Assembly (NCBI GenBank): GCA_023660035.1
Contig: JAGXOF010000003.1
Coordinates: 1-34,208, forward strand
DNA: 34,208 nucleotides
Source of the DNA: Dehalococcoidia bacterium LH_S1
GTDB taxonomy: Bacteria > Chloroflexota > Dehalococcoidia > SZUA-161 > SpSt-899
Direction: 5' to 3'
The position numbers and the translations under genes were made by a program. Positions within the stretch are counted from its first letter, which is position 1; each line of letters opens with the position of its first letter. Below the pieces are notes generated by a model. It saw only the letters and a list, made by a program, of their open reading frames with translations, did no database searches and was not told the origin of the DNA. Shown piece after piece: positions 7,637 through 16,718 of this stretch.

Positions 7637-8317
7637 ATGGGACATAAAACCCATCCAATCGGTTTCAGGCTTGGAAGTTACAAGGATTGGCAATCCAAAT
7701 GGCAGGATGACAGGGATTATGCAACCCTTGTGCAGGAGGACCTCGCCATTCGGCGGGCCATTAATGCGAATTACAGGAATGCCGGAATTTCCAGGGTTGA
7801 GATTGAGCGAGGTGTTGGGGAAATTAATGTTACTATAAATACCTCTAGGCCGGGGGTTGTTATTGGCCGAGGGGGACAGAGGGTTGATGAGGTAAGGAAT
7901 ATTTTGCAAGGGTTGACGGGCAAAAGGATCCAGCTTAATATTCAAGAGATACAAGTTCCCGAATGTGATGCCTATTTAGTGGCGAGAAACATTGCTGATC
8001 AGCTTGAGAAGGGTATTACATACCGCCGTGCTGTCAAGAGAGCCATCTCTCAGACGATGAATGCTGGAGGCAAGGGCGTCAAAGTTGTGGTTAGGGGGCG
8101 TCTTGGGGGACGTGAGATAGCTCGAACTGTAAGTGAACACCAGGGCAGCGTTCCCCTTCATACCATACGTGCCGATATTGATTATGGGCTGGCGGAGGCA
8201 CATACTAATTCCGGTAAAATCGGAGTGAAGGTATGGGTCTATAAAGGGGATATACTGCCCGAGCAAAGCTATGTTGAAGGTGGGAATCTGGAAGCGTCAA
8301 CTGAGACTGCGGAGTGA
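7637..8317 (+). CDS. rpsC: 30S ribosomal protein S3
   Basis: The 226-residue product opens MGHKTHPIGFRLGSYKDW and carries the KH domain with the GVVIGRGGQRVDEVRN loop, then the C-terminal domain (GGREIARTVSEHQGSVPLHTIRADIDYG). S3 lies at the mRNA entry channel. Its ATG directly follows the rplV stop with no gap, and a GAGGAG ribosome-binding site lies within the end of rplV, so the two are translationally linked. Confidence 0.97.
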   Translation: MGHKTHPIGFRLGSYKDWQSKWQDDRDYATLVQEDLAIRRAINANYRNAGISRVEIERGVGEINVTINTSRPGVVIGRGGQRVDEVRNILQGLTGKRIQLNIQEIQVPECDAYLVARNIADQLEKGITYRRAVKRAISQTMNAGGKGVKVVVRGRLGGREIARTVSEHQGSVPLHTIRADIDYGLAEAHTNSGKIGVKVWVYKGDILPEQSYVEGGNLEASTETAE

Positions 8318-8322
8318 TTTGA

Positions 8323-8721
8323 ATGTTGCAACCGAAGAAGGTAAAACACAGGAAAATGCACAGGGGCCGCCTTAAGGGTAAGGCCCAGTCTGGGAACAAG
8401 GTTGATTTTGGTGAACTTGGCTTGCAGGCTTTAGAGCCGGCGTGGATAACCAGTCGACAAATCGAGGCGGCCAGGATAGCGATCACACGGCATGTCAAAC
8501 GTGGAGGTAAGGTCTGGGTTCGTATATTCCCGGACAAGCCGGTTACCGCGCGCCCACCCGAGACGAGGATGGGGAAAGGCAAAGGCGTGGTTGATCATTG
8601 GGTAGCCGTGGTCAAGCCAGGGAGAATAATGTTTGAGATCGCGGGAGTGAATAAGGAAATGGAGCGTGAGGCATTGCGCCTGGCTGCTCACAAGCTTCCT
8701 ATTGACACTCGTATCGTATGA
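8323..8721 (+). CDS. rplP: 50S ribosomal protein L16
   Basis: This is a 132-residue L16: [19 protein letters not shown] start, [44 protein letters not shown], and [13 protein letters not shown]. It contacts the A- and P-site tRNA elbows. The spacing to rpsC is five bases. Confidence 0.97.
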   Translation: MLQPKKVKHRKMHRGRLKGKAQSGNKVDFGELGLQALEPAWITSRQIEAARIAITRHVKRGGKVWVRIFPDKPVTARPPETRMGKGKGVVDHWVAVVKPGRIMFEIAGVNKEMEREALRLAAHKLPIDTRIV

Positions 8722-8797
8722 AGAGTAAAGCTGCGGAAGGGGATTTCAAGTAGAAAAGGTCCTTTCACAAAGTTATGAGTGTAAACGGAGCCTGAAA

Positions 8798-8995
8798 TTG
8801 AGAATAGACGAAGTTCGAGGAATGAATTACGAGGAACTTAAAAGGGAAGAGGAAAATTCCCGCCAGGAGCTTTTCAATCTGCGATTCAGATGGGCTACCA
8901 GGCAATTGACGAACTACCGGGAGCTCAACAGAGTTAAGAAGAAGATTGCTCGGATCAAGACGGTGATGCGGGAAATCGAATTATCCCAAGGATAG
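8798..8995 (+). CDS. rpmC: 50S ribosomal protein L29
   Basis: The 65-residue L29 is a helical hairpin: EVRGMNYEELKREEENSRQE, then LFNLRFRWATRQL and VKKKIARIKTVMRE. The start is TTG 8798, giving the family N-terminus (RIDEVRG corresponds to the usual xISDIRG-like start), with CGGAG nine bases upstream. The ATG at 8822 would remove part of the first helix. A 76-bp gap separates it from rplP. Confidence 0.92.
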   Translation: MRIDEVRGMNYEELKREEENSRQELFNLRFRWATRQLTNYRELNRVKKKIARIKTVMREIELSQG

Positions 8996-9001
8996 AAAGA
9001 T

Positions 9002-9247
9002 ATGGGAACAAAGCGAACTCTTACAGGCGAAGTGGTAAGTAATAAGATGGACAAAACCGCAGTGGTGGAGATTAGGCGACTGCGCCAGCATCCCCGCTAT
9101 AAAAAGTACACCAAATACAGGAAGAAATTTAAGGCGCATGATGAACACAACTCATGCGAGATAGGTGATACGGTAAAGCTTGCGGAAACTCGTCCATTAT
9201 CTGGAGAGAAGCGGTGGAGGGTACTTGAGATTTTTGTCGAAAGGTAG
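9002..9247 (+). CDS. rpsQ: 30S ribosomal protein S17
   Basis: The product is 81 residues with an OB fold: [40 protein letters not shown], and the conserved [21 protein letters not shown]. It binds 16S rRNA helices 7 and 11 as a primary assembly protein. It starts six bases after rpmC ends. Confidence 0.96.
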   Translation: MGTKRTLTGEVVSNKMDKTAVVEIRRLRQHPRYKKYTKYRKKFKAHDEHNSCEIGDTVKLAETRPLSGEKRWRVLEIFVER

Positions 9248-9278
9248 CCCAGTAAAGGGAGTTGAAGGTTAGACTGAA

Positions 9279-9647
9279 ATGATCCAGATACATACCAGAC
9301 TTAAGGTAGCCGATAACTCCGGGGCGCGTGAGATAATGTGCTTCAACATTCCTGGAGGCACGAAACGGAAGTACGCTGGATTAGGGGATACGATTGTGGC
9401 CTCGGTTAAGGAGGCTATTCCCAATTCCCCGGTGGGAAGGGGTAGTGTAGTGCGTGCAGTAGTGGTGAGAGTAGCCACGTCGCACGGGCGTAGGGACGGT
9501 TCACATATTCGATTCGATGAGAATGCCGCTGTGATTTTGGATGAGAGAGGGAATCCCAGAGGCACGCGCATTTTCGGACCTGTGGCACGTGAGCTCAGGG
9601 AGAAGAACTTTATGAAGATTGTGTCGCTGGCACCGGAGGTGCTGTGA
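9279..9647 (+). CDS. rplN: 50S ribosomal protein L14
   Basis: At exactly 122 residues this is a standard bacterial L14: [77 protein letters not shown]. It forms an intersubunit bridge with 16S helix 14. The stop overlaps the rplX start (ATGA). Confidence 0.97.
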   Translation: MIQIHTRLKVADNSGAREIMCFNIPGGTKRKYAGLGDTIVASVKEAIPNSPVGRGSVVRAVVVRVATSHGRRDGSHIRFDENAAVILDERGNPRGTRIFGPVARELREKNFMKIVSLAPEVL

Positions 9648-9961
9648 TGAGGAAGATTCGCAAGAACGACGAAGTGATGGTGATCTCAGGCAAGTATCGC
9701 GGGAGAAAGGCGAAAGTGCAGCGGGCTTTTCCCGACAGGGATTATGTGATTGTGGAAGGGGTCAACATGGTCAAAAGGCACATGAAGTCTACCCAGCAAG
9801 TGAGACAAGCGGGCATTGTGGAAAAAGAGGCTCCTATCCATGTCTCGGATGTGAAGCTTGTATGTAAGAAATGTAATCAGCCTACTCGAGTGGGGTTTAC
9901 TTATCTCGAGGATGGAAGCAAAGTCCGTGTATGCAGGAAGTGCCAAGAGGTGATTGATTAA
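9644..9961 (+). CDS. rplX: 50S ribosomal protein L24, with zinc-ribbon-like extension
   Basis: The 105-residue L24 has the KOW domain ([35 protein letters not shown]) and a C-terminal extension with two CxxC pairs (VCKKC and VCRKC), a zinc-ribbon arrangement seen in many bacterial L24 proteins. It initiates 50S assembly. It starts within the rplN stop (ATGA) and its own stop overlaps the rplE start by one base (TAATG). Confidence 0.96.
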   Translation: MMRKIRKNDEVMVISGKYRGRKAKVQRAFPDRDYVIVEGVNMVKRHMKSTQQVRQAGIVEKEAPIHVSDVKLVCKKCNQPTRVGFTYLEDGSKVRVCRKCQEVID

Positions 9962-10503
9962 TGGCTGTCCCGAGACTTAAGAAAAGGTACGAAGAGGAAA
10001 TAGTGCCCCAGATGATGGAGGAGCGAGGGTATCAGAACTCTATGGGGGTACCCAAGCTTGAGAAGGTAGTTCTTAATATAGGTTTGGGTGAAGCTATTGA
10101 TAATGCTCGTGCTCTGGAGGCGGCATCAGGGGATCTTGCTACGATATCAGGGCAACGTCCGGTAGTTACCAAGGCAAAGAAGTCGATATCCAGTTTCAAG
10201 GTGCGAGAGGGGATGGTAATTGGGCTTATGGTAACGTTGCGGAAAAATAGAATGTATGATTTCTTCGACCGGATGGTAAGCACAGCTCTACCTAGGATAA
10301 GGGATTTTTCAGGGATATCCAGATATGCTTTTGACGGTCGGGGGAACTATTCCTTGGGAATAAAGGAACAGCTTATATTTCCCGAGATAAATTATGACAA
10401 GATTGATAGGGTTCGAGGGTTGCAGGTGTCTATTGTAACTACAGCAGGGGACGATGATGAGTCTAGGCGACTCTTGGAGCTTATGGGAATGCCATTCGCT
10501 TAG
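9961..10503 (+). CDS. rplE: 50S ribosomal protein L5
   Basis: The 180-residue protein carries the L5 signature: [57 protein letters not shown] and the C-terminal [24 protein letters not shown]5 binds 5S rRNA and contacts P-site tRNA. It is one-base coupled to rplX. Confidence 0.97.
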   Translation: MAVPRLKKRYEEEIVPQMMEERGYQNSMGVPKLEKVVLNIGLGEAIDNARALEAASGDLATISGQRPVVTKAKKSISSFKVREGMVIGLMVTLRKNRMYDFFDRMVSTALPRIRDFSGISRYAFDGRGNYSLGIKEQLIFPEINYDKIDRVRGLQVSIVTTAGDDDESRRLLELMGMPFA

Positions 10504-10515
10504 GAAGGAGTAAAC

Positions 10516-10701
10516 GTGGCCAAGACTTCTCAGATTATGAAATCTCAAAAGACTCAAAAGTATAAGGTAAGACACAGGAATCGTTGTAAGCTTTGCGGCA
10601 GACCTAGGGGGTATATCCGCGAGTTTGGACTGTGTCGCATATGCTTCCGGAAGTTAGCCAATGAGGGACAACTGCCCGGGATTCGGAAGTCTAGCTGGTA
10701 A
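10516..10701 (+). CDS. rpsN: 30S ribosomal protein S14, zinc-binding (type Z)
   Basis: This is the short, 61-residue S14 with two CxxC pairs ([20 protein letters not shown]) that coordinate zinc; it ends [11 protein letters not shown] as in the family. The start codon is GTG 10516, with AGGAG eight bases upstream (GGAAGGAGTAAAC). S14 sits in the 30S head near S3 and S10. Confidence 0.96.
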   Translation: MAKTSQIMKSQKTQKYKVRHRNRCKLCGRPRGYIREFGLCRICFRKLANEGQLPGIRKSSW

Positions 10702-10713
10702 GGGGGGAAACGC

Positions 10714-11106
10714 ATGGATGTAATAGGAGATATGCTAACCAGGATAAGGAATGCCAATATGGTCAGGCACAAGTCCGTGCAGATTCCTGCTTCGAGGCTC
10801 AGAACGGCCGTTGCTAAGGTCCTTAAGAATGAGGGATATATAAATGACTATGAGATACTCAAGGGCGAAACTCCACAAAGAGTAATGAAAATATATCTCA
10901 AGTATGTTGATAATAAGGAAGCCGTAGTGTCGGGACTTGAACGGGTAAGCAGACCTGGCTGCAGGGTGTATGCTGGAAAGGAAGAAGTCCCCAGGGTGTA
11001 TAGAGGATTAGGGATCGCAATATTGTCAACTACCCAAGGGATAATGACCGGCCAGGAGGGGCGGCGGCGTGGTATAGGTGGTGAGGTTTTGTGTAAGGTT
11101 TGGTAG
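10714..11106 (+). CDS. rpsH: 30S ribosomal protein S8
   Basis: The 130-residue S8 has DVIGDMLTRIRNANMVRH at its N-terminus, KVLKNEGYINDYE in the middle, and the C-terminal RNA-binding segment GLGIAILSTTQGIMTGQEGRRRGIGGEVLCKVW. In E. coli S8 is the translational repressor of the spc operon. A GGGGGGAAA ribosome-binding site precedes the ATG. Confidence 0.97.
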   Translation: MDVIGDMLTRIRNANMVRHKSVQIPASRLRTAVAKVLKNEGYINDYEILKGETPQRVMKIYLKYVDNKEAVVSGLERVSRPGCRVYAGKEEVPRVYRGLGIAILSTTQGIMTGQEGRRRGIGGEVLCKVW

Positions 11107-11115
11107 TAAGTCGAG

Positions 11116-11133
11116 AGCAGTGTATACACTGCT
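11116..11133. repeat. 18-bp perfect palindrome between rpsH and rplF
   Basis: AGCAGTGTATACACTGCT is an exact palindrome with no loop bases, lying in the short gap between the rpsH stop and the rplF start. As RNA it could only form a short hairpin with a small loop; as DNA it has the symmetry of a dimeric regulator site. No T-run follows. Confidence 0.55.
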
Positions 11134-11154
11134 TTGTATGAGGGTATAGTCAAT

Positions 11155-11706
11155 ATGTCAAAACCGTGGGTAAAAACAATACCTGTTCCAGAGAATGTCA
11201 AGGTAGATATCAAAGGGAATGAAGTGGCTGTGACAGGTCCTAAGGGGACTTTGAGCTATTCTTTCCATACGGATATGTCTGTTAACCTAAGTGATGGGAC
11301 CGTCACAGTGTCGAGACCTACTGACAGCAAGGAGCATCGCACCTTGCTCGGAGTTACTGGTACGCTTATCGCTAATATAGTTCATGGCGTACATGAGGGG
11401 TTCCAAAAGCGGTTGCAGGTTGTAGGAGTCGGGTACCGAGCACAGGCATCAGAGGGTGAACTGATGCTCCGTGTAGGATATGCACAACCGGTTGAGATCA
11501 CACCTCCTCAGGGTGTCTCTGTCACTGTTGAAGAGAACAATGTGATAGTTGTCTCTGGCATTGATAAGGAGCTTGTAGGAGGAGTAGCGGCTAAGATCAG
11601 GGAAGTCAGACCACCTGATGCGTATAAGGGAAAGGGTATCAGGTATGCAGACGAGGAGTTGCATCTTAAACCAGGGAAAGCAGGTAAGATACGAGCCAAA
11701 GGCTAA
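11155..11706 (+). CDS. rplF: 50S ribosomal protein L6
   Basis: The track starts at TTG 11134, but ATG 11155 gives the family start ([19 protein letters not shown]) and a 183-residue protein. It has two L6 domains, with [30 protein letters not shown] and the C-terminal signature [21 protein letters not shown]6 stabilises the base of the L7/L12 stalk and the sarcin-ricin loop. A GAGGG site lies ten bases upstream. Its stop overlaps rplR by one base. Confidence 0.95.
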   Translation: MSKPWVKTIPVPENVKVDIKGNEVAVTGPKGTLSYSFHTDMSVNLSDGTVTVSRPTDSKEHRTLLGVTGTLIANIVHGVHEGFQKRLQVVGVGYRAQASEGELMLRVGYAQPVEITPPQGVSVTVEENNVIVVSGIDKELVGGVAAKIREVRPPDAYKGKGIRYADEELHLKPGKAGKIRAKG

Positions 11707-12044
11707 TGGCGAGGAAAAGGAACAGGGAAACGAAGGCAAGACGCGCAGTTGGCACGGCTAATAGGCCACGCCTTTGCGTCTTTCGTAGCCTGAGATATAT
11801 TTATGGTCAGGTGATCGATGACACCACAGGTCATACCCTTGTGTCAGCTTGTTCGTTTGATCTCAATGGGAATGCATCTGGTTCATCCAAGACTGAGCAG
11901 GCAAAGCAGGTTGGTGATTTGTTGGGTAAAAGGGCTCTGGCGAAAGGAGTTCAACAGGTTGCCTTTGACAGGAGGAGATATAAATACCATGGTCGGGTCA
12001 AGGCACTTGCCGACGGAGCAAGAGAAGCTGGACTGAATTTCTGA
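11706..12044 (+). CDS. rplR: 50S ribosomal protein L18
   Basis: The 112-residue protein has [45 protein letters not shown] and the C-terminal [19 protein letters not shown], the 5S rRNA binding fold of L18. It overlaps rplF by one base (TAATG), so it is probably coupled in translation. Confidence 0.96.
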   Translation: MARKRNRETKARRAVGTANRPRLCVFRSLRYIYGQVIDDTTGHTLVSACSFDLNGNASGSSKTEQAKQVGDLLGKRALAKGVQQVAFDRRRYKYHGRVKALADGAREAGLNF

Positions 12045-12054
12045 GGTTTTATAT

Positions 12055-12600
12055 ATGAAGGAAAAGGTTAATCCAGAAGAGCTGAATCTCGCAGAAAATT
12101 TGGTTTATATAAGGCGGGTTGCGAAAACGACAACTGGCGGCAGGAGGCTTGCCTTCAGCGCCCTTATGGTGGTTGGTGATAATGAAGGGCATGTGGGGTT
12201 TGGGCTTGGTAAAGGGAAGGAGATACCGGTTGCTATTAGTAAAGGGACCGCCAGGGCCAAGAAAAACCTCATACGCCTTCCCATGAAGGGGGGTACTATT
12301 ACCCATGAAATAAAGGCTAAGTTCGGAGCTGCTGAGGTTTTTCTCAAGCCCGCTTCTCCAGGAACGGGTGTGATGGCAGGAAGAGCTGTTAGATCTGTGG
12401 TTGAAGCGGCTGGAATAAGGGATATTTTAACGAAGTCCATGGGTAGTTCCAACTCTGTTAATGTGGTGCAGGCGACTCTGAGAGCCTTGAGTTTGCTTAA
12501 AGATCCCCAGGAGGAATTTGTCAAGAGAGGCAAAGTAGCACCCAAATCGGGTGAAGAAAGTAAGTCAGAGGAAAACGTTGAGGAGAGTGAGCAACAGTGA
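12055..12600 (+). CDS. rpsE: 30S ribosomal protein S5
   Basis: At 181 residues it shows the double-stranded RNA-binding half (LVYIRRVAKTTTGGRRLAFSALMVVGD) and the GHVGFGLGKGKEIPVAI loop, then AAGIRDILTKSMGSSNSVNVVQATL. S5 helps set decoding accuracy and mRNA unwinding. The C-terminus is Glu-rich. The next gene, rplO, begins inside its stop codon (GTGA); rpmD (L30), which usually lies here, is missing. Confidence 0.97.
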   Translation: MKEKVNPEELNLAENLVYIRRVAKTTTGGRRLAFSALMVVGDNEGHVGFGLGKGKEIPVAISKGTARAKKNLIRLPMKGGTITHEIKAKFGAAEVFLKPASPGTGVMAGRAVRSVVEAAGIRDILTKSMGSSNSVNVVQATLRALSLLKDPQEEFVKRGKVAPKSGEESKSEENVEESEQQ

Positions 12601-13043
12601 GGCAAAATGGGTTAAAACCCAGTGTAGGTGCTAAGCAAAAGCGCAAGCAGGTGGGGCGTGGAGTAGGAACCGGGCATGGAACTTATTCTTGTTGTGGCAT
12701 AAAAGGCCAGAACGCTCGCTCTGGTGGCGGTGTGCACCCCCTCTTCGATGGCAAGGCGGACAGTCTGATAAAGTGTCTCCCGAAGAAACGAGGCTTTAAT
12801 AATCCCTTCAGGGTAGATTATAATGCTGTCAATCTTGAGTCTCTTAAAGCCTTTCCTGAGGGAAGCGAGATTACACCAGAGAAGCTGATATCAACAGGTA
12901 TTGTTAAGAGAAAGAGCAAGCCAGTGAAGGTGTTGGGAGAGGGCGATATAGACAGGCAGCTGGTGGTGAAGGCACATAGGTTCTCATGTGTGGCGAGGGA
13001 GAAAATAGAAGCTGCAGGAGGAACAGTAGAGGTGATCCGCTGA
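12597..13043 (+). CDS. rplO: 50S ribosomal protein L15
   Basis: The 148-residue L15 starts with GTG overlapping the rpsE stop. It has the glycine/basic N-terminus (KQKRKQVGRGVGTGHGTY, GQNARSGGGVHPLFDG), then KKRGFNN and the C-terminal AHRFSCVAREKIEAAGGTVEVIR. The region between the two glycine motifs (SCCGIKGQN) carries two cysteines, where most L15 proteins have small or basic residues; I attach no function to this. The stop overlaps secY (TGATG). Confidence 0.95.
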   Translation: MRQNGLKPSVGAKQKRKQVGRGVGTGHGTYSCCGIKGQNARSGGGVHPLFDGKADSLIKCLPKKRGFNNPFRVDYNAVNLESLKAFPEGSEITPEKLISTGIVKRKSKPVKVLGEGDIDRQLVVKAHRFSCVAREKIEAAGGTVEVIR

Positions 13044-14407
13044 TGCAGCGAACTGCAAAACAGGGTGCAATGCCCAAACTCATGCAGGCGGTCATTGATT
13101 CCCTCCATCACCCTGACCTCAGGCGGAAGCTGTTCATCACTTTTGGCATCCTCGTAATATTCCGTTTTATGGCCCAAATCCCCGTTCCGGGGGTTGATCT
13201 TCAGGCACTTGAGCAGCTTTTTGAGCAGAATCAGCTCTTGGGCATGCTGGACCTGTTTAGCGGCGGTGCTATGCGCAGATTGAGCATAGTTGCCATGGGG
13301 GTTTATCCTTACATAACGTCCACAATTATAATGCAATTGCTTGTGCCAGTTGTCCCCAAGTTGCAGGCGATAGCGAGTGAAGGTGATGAGGGCACGCAGA
13401 AGATCAATCAATATACATACTGGCTTACCGTGCCTTTGGCTATGCTTCAGGGATATGGGCAATTGGTTCTATTTAGCCGGCCTATGTCAGGTATGTCACA
13501 ACCAGCTATCAGTGGCGTGGGGTTGTCCGGGGAAAACTTGCTTCCTACTGTCTCGATGATATTGTGTTTGACGGCGGGCACGATGTTCCTGGTATGGCTG
13601 GGAGACCGGATCACTGAGCATGGCATTGGCAACGGCATCTCAATAATTATATTTGGCGGGATTGTAGCAGTAATGCCAACGAATATAGGGCAAAGCTATC
13701 TGACTGTAGGGGTTGGAGGGTTGCTAAAACTGCTAATACTGCTTATAGCAATCGCATTCTTTATAGTATATGTAAATGAGGGAGCTCGGCGCATTCCCGT
13801 TCAATATTCGAGAAGCATCTTTCGGGGCGGAAGAGTGTATCGGCAAAGCGGTGGGACCCATATCCCGCTTCGAGTGAATTCGGCTGGGATGATCCCGCTA
13901 ATATTTGCTATGGCGATAATGATTTTCCCGGGGACAGTAGCCAGTTATTTTATGAGTCAGTCGGGGGATCCTAATATAGCGAATTTTATTTACAACCTTT
14001 TCGACTCCGGAGGCAATTACTGGTGGTTCTATTGGGGAGCTTACTTCTGGCTCGTCGTTGGATTTACTTTCTTCTACACAATGACCATCTTTCAGCAACA
14101 GAATATACCTGAGACTCTGCAAAAGCAGGGAGGTTTCATACCAGGCATTCGTCCGGGAAAGCCGACTTCCGGGTATCTTAATGCTGTGAATACCCGTATT
14201 ACCTGGGGAGGGGCAATCTTCCTTGGATTGGTTGCTGTAATGCCTCTATTGGGTGGAGTTCTCGTTGGTGCCTCGGTGGCCAATGCACAGAACCTGATGA
14301 TCCTCAGCAGCGCGGGAATGCTGATTGTGGTGGGAGTGGTTCTGGATACCATGAGGCAGATGGAGGCACAACTCTTGATGCGTCATTATGAAGGATTTAT
14401 TAAGTAA
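13043..14407 (+). CDS. secY: protein translocase subunit SecY
   Basis: The start ATG 13043 overlaps the rplO stop and gives 454 residues; the longer track ORF (from 12986) would extend into rplO. SecY is the channel of the Sec translocon with ten transmembrane helices. It shows HPDLRRKLFITFGILVIFRF, IPVPGVD, the plug region LDLFSGGAMRRLSI, MGVYPYITSTIIMQLL, DRITEHGIGNGISIIIF, NEGARRIPVQYSR and RLKVNSAG-like IPLRVNSAGMIPLIFA. A second possible start is ATG 13070. Confidence 0.97.
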   Translation: MQRTAKQGAMPKLMQAVIDSLHHPDLRRKLFITFGILVIFRFMAQIPVPGVDLQALEQLFEQNQLLGMLDLFSGGAMRRLSIVAMGVYPYITSTIIMQLLVPVVPKLQAIASEGDEGTQKINQYTYWLTVPLAMLQGYGQLVLFSRPMSGMSQPAISGVGLSGENLLPTVSMILCLTAGTMFLVWLGDRITEHGIGNGISIIIFGGIVAVMPTNIGQSYLTVGVGGLLKLLILLIAIAFFIVYVNEGARRIPVQYSRSIFRGGRVYRQSGGTHIPLRVNSAGMIPLIFAMAIMIFPGTVASYFMSQSGDPNIANFIYNLFDSGGNYWWFYWGAYFWLVVGFTFFYTMTIFQQQNIPETLQKQGGFIPGIRPGKPTSGYLNAVNTRITWGGAIFLGLVAVMPLLGGVLVGASVANAQNLMILSSAGMLIVVGVVLDTMRQMEAQLLMRHYEGFIK

Positions 14408-14417
14408 GAGGTAGTAA

Positions 14418-15059
14418 ATGAATATAATACTGTTAGGTGCACCGGGTGCAGGTAAGGGAACGCAAGCTGTGGTTTTATCACAAAAGTTATCCCTAGCACA
14501 TATCGCATCGGGGGATTTGTTCAGGCAGGCGCAGAATAGCGGGACTGAATTAGGGAATACAGCTAAGTCCTACATGGAGAAGGGCCTTCTTGTGCCTGAT
14601 GAAATAACAGTTAAAATGGTATTGGAGCGAATTTCTGAGCCTGATTGCGCCAATGGGTTTATCCTGGATGGTTTCCCGAGGAACCTCGAACAGGCCAAAG
14701 CTTTAGAGAAAGTTCTGAATGACAAAGGCCAGGGTATTGATAAGGTAGTCTACATAAAGGTGCCCGAGGAAGAGCTTGTGAGGCGCCTTGCGGGACGCCG
14801 GATTTGTCGGAATTGCCAAACTCCTTATCATGTAACTGATATGCCTCCGAAGGTGGAGGGGAAGTGTGATCGGTGTGGTGGAGAGCTTTATCAGAGGCCT
14901 GATGATAAGGAAGAGACGGTGCGCAGCCGGATAAAAGTCTATTCCGAGGAGACAGCTCCCTTGGTTGATTACTATAGGAAAGCCGGGAAATTGCTGGAGG
15001 TAGATGGTGCACAGGGGGCGAAGAAGGTAACTAACGAATTAGTAGATGCTTTAACATAG
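14418..15059 (+). CDS. adk: adenylate kinase
   Basis: This 213-residue long-form adenylate kinase makes ADP from AMP and ATP. It has the P-loop GAPGAGKGTQ, the AMP site ASGDLFRQ and FILDGFPRNLEQAKAL, and a zinc-type LID with four cysteines (CRNC ... CDRC), typical of Gram-positive-like and many thermophilic enzymes. It is placed between secY and map, as in many bacterial spc operons. Confidence 0.97.
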   Translation: MNIILLGAPGAGKGTQAVVLSQKLSLAHIASGDLFRQAQNSGTELGNTAKSYMEKGLLVPDEITVKMVLERISEPDCANGFILDGFPRNLEQAKALEKVLNDKGQGIDKVVYIKVPEEELVRRLAGRRICRNCQTPYHVTDMPPKVEGKCDRCGGELYQRPDDKEETVRSRIKVYSEETAPLVDYYRKAGKLLEVDGAQGAKKVTNELVDALT

Positions 15060-15068
15060 GAGAGTGAC

Positions 15069-15818
15069 ATGGGGATTATTGTTAAGTCACCACGTGAATT
15101 GGAGGGGATGAGGAAAGCCGGAAAGATCACGGCAGCTATCCTTGATACTTTAAGAAGTGAGGTAAGGCCGGGTATAACCACAAGTATGTTGGATGATGTC
15201 GCTGTTAGGGAATTGGAACGGCATGGTGCTGTCTCTTCTTTTAAAGGATATAGGGGGTACCCTAATTCTGTTTGTGCTTCTATAAATGAGCAGCTTGTTC
15301 ACGGTATCCCTGGCGAGCGGAAGTTGAAAGAAGGGGATATAATAAGTATAGACTTTGCTTCAGTTTATGAAGGCTTTCACGGCGACGCAGCGTTCACAGT
15401 GGGGGTAGGAGAGATAAGTGCTGAGGCAGAACGGCTGCTTGCCACGACTGAGGGAGCTTTGAAAGCTGGCATATCAGCGGCACGTGAAGGGGCGCATTTG
15501 GGAGATATTTCCGCTGCCATCCAGGAGTATGGGGAAAGTCGAGAATTCTCTGTGGTTCGGGAATATGTGGGACACGGGATAGGAAGAGAGATGCACGAGG
15601 ACCCGCAGATTCCAAATTTCGGTAGTCCTGGGCAGGGCCCAGTGCTAAAGAGGGGGATGACCATGGCCTTGGAACCTATGGTAAATGCCGGGGGGTGGCG
15701 GACAAAGGTGCTCCCTGACCAGTGGACTGTGGTTACGGCTGACGGTAGTCTTTCAGCTCATTTTGAGAATAGTATCGCTATTGCCGGTGATCAGGCGGAG
15801 ATATTAACCCTCTTGTAA
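15069..15818 (+). CDS. map: methionine aminopeptidase, type I
   Basis: The 249-residue enzyme removes the initiator Met. The metal ligands can be seen: the Asp pair in DIISIDFASVYEGFHGDAA, His in YVGHGIGREMHEDPQIPN, Glu in ALEPMV, and the final Glu in FENSIAI. The N-terminus (ELEGMRKAGKITAAILD) is type Ia-like with no zinc-finger extension. TAGGAGAG precedes the ATG. Confidence 0.96.
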   Translation: MGIIVKSPRELEGMRKAGKITAAILDTLRSEVRPGITTSMLDDVAVRELERHGAVSSFKGYRGYPNSVCASINEQLVHGIPGERKLKEGDIISIDFASVYEGFHGDAAFTVGVGEISAEAERLLATTEGALKAGISAAREGAHLGDISAAIQEYGESREFSVVREYVGHGIGREMHEDPQIPNFGSPGQGPVLKRGMTMALEPMVNAGGWRTKVLPDQWTVVTADGSLSAHFENSIAIAGDQAEILTLL

Positions 15819-15880
15819 GCGGGGGCAGCTTCAGAGCTTAGAAGAGGTTAAGGACTGAAAGCTTATTATTAGGGAGGTTG

Positions 15881-16096
15881 ATGGCAAAAAAAGAAGCCAT
15901 TGAGGTAGAGGGAACGGTTGTAGAGCCGTTGCCCAATGGCATGTTTAGGGTGGAATTACCTAACGGACATATAGTGCTTGCTCATGCTTCGGGCAAGATG
16001 CGAAGATATTTTATAAAGGTTGTTCGAGGTGATAGGGTCTTGGTGGAGCTTTCACCGTACGATTTGTCGCGTGGAAGGGTGACTTATCGGCTTTAG
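15881..16096 (+). CDS. infA: translation initiation factor IF-1
   Basis: The 71-residue S1/OB-fold protein matches IF-1: [67 protein letters not shown]. The track start (TTG 15878) overlaps the GGGAGGT ribosome-binding site, so ATG 15881 is used. IF-1 blocks the A site in initiation. The gene is followed 24 bases later by rpmJ. Confidence 0.96.
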   Translation: MAKKEAIEVEGTVVEPLPNGMFRVELPNGHIVLAHASGKMRRYFIKVVRGDRVLVELSPYDLSRGRVTYRL

Positions 16097-16120
16097 TATA
16101 GAGGGGTTAGGTGATATAAT

Positions 16121-16234
16121 ATGAAAGTCAGAGCATCAGTTAAACCAAGGTGCAATAAGTGCAAAGTGGTAAAACGTAAGGGAGTACTTAGGGTCATTTG
16201 CTCCAATCGCAGGCATAATCAGAGGCAGGGCTAG
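16121..16234 (+). CDS. rpmJ: 50S ribosomal protein L36
   Basis: This gene is absent from the ORF track because it encodes only 37 residues. The product, [20 protein letters not shown] then [17 protein letters not shown], is a canonical L36 with the CCCH zinc site (C11, C14, C27, H32). It lies in the usual place between infA and rpsM. Confidence 0.95.
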   Translation: MKVRASVKPRCNKCKVVKRKGVLRVICSNRRHNQRQG

Positions 16235-16277
16235 GAGAGTATGATGGCTAAATTCATTATCTTAAGGAGTAAACAAA

Positions 16278-16667
16278 ATGCCACGCGTTGCAGGCGCTGA
16301 TATTCCAGCAAACAAACATGTGGAAATAGCTCTCCGGTATATCTATGGGGTTGGTCCCACCCTGAGCAAACAGGTGGTGGAAAAGGCCGGCATCGATCCA
16401 ACGATAAGGGGGAAGGATCTTGATGATAATGATCTGGATCGCATCCGTGAGGTAATTGATAAAGACTATAAGGTTGAAGGTGACTTGAGGAAGGAGATCA
16501 ATTTCAACCTCAAGCGCCTTGTTGAGATAGGGAGCTACCGTGGTGTACGCTATCGGCGAGGGTTGCCCGTGCATGGACAAAGAACCAAGACTAATGCCCG
16601 GACGAAACGTGGTCCGCGCAAGACCGTGGCTGGAAGAGGCCGCCGTGGTGGTTCCGGTAAGAAGTAG
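16278..16667 (+). CDS. rpsM: 30S ribosomal protein S13
   Basis: The 129-residue S13 has [26 protein letters not shown], then the helical middle and the basic C-terminus ([32 protein letters not shown]). It bridges the head of the 30S with L5 and L31 and contacts P-site tRNA. AAGGAGT lies upstream of the ATG. Confidence 0.97.
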   Translation: MPRVAGADIPANKHVEIALRYIYGVGPTLSKQVVEKAGIDPTIRGKDLDDNDLDRIREVIDKDYKVEGDLRKEINFNLKRLVEIGSYRGVRYRRGLPVHGQRTKTNARTKRGPRKTVAGRGRRGGSGKK

Positions 16668-16718
16668 CACAGGCGTTCATCTTTTATCACTAACCGGGTG
16701 TTTCTTAAGGAGGAGATT

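Noticed and set aside
12818-13462. Minus-strand ORF of 214 codons opposite rplO and secY
   Set aside because: It is antisense to two conserved genes and shows no family motif.
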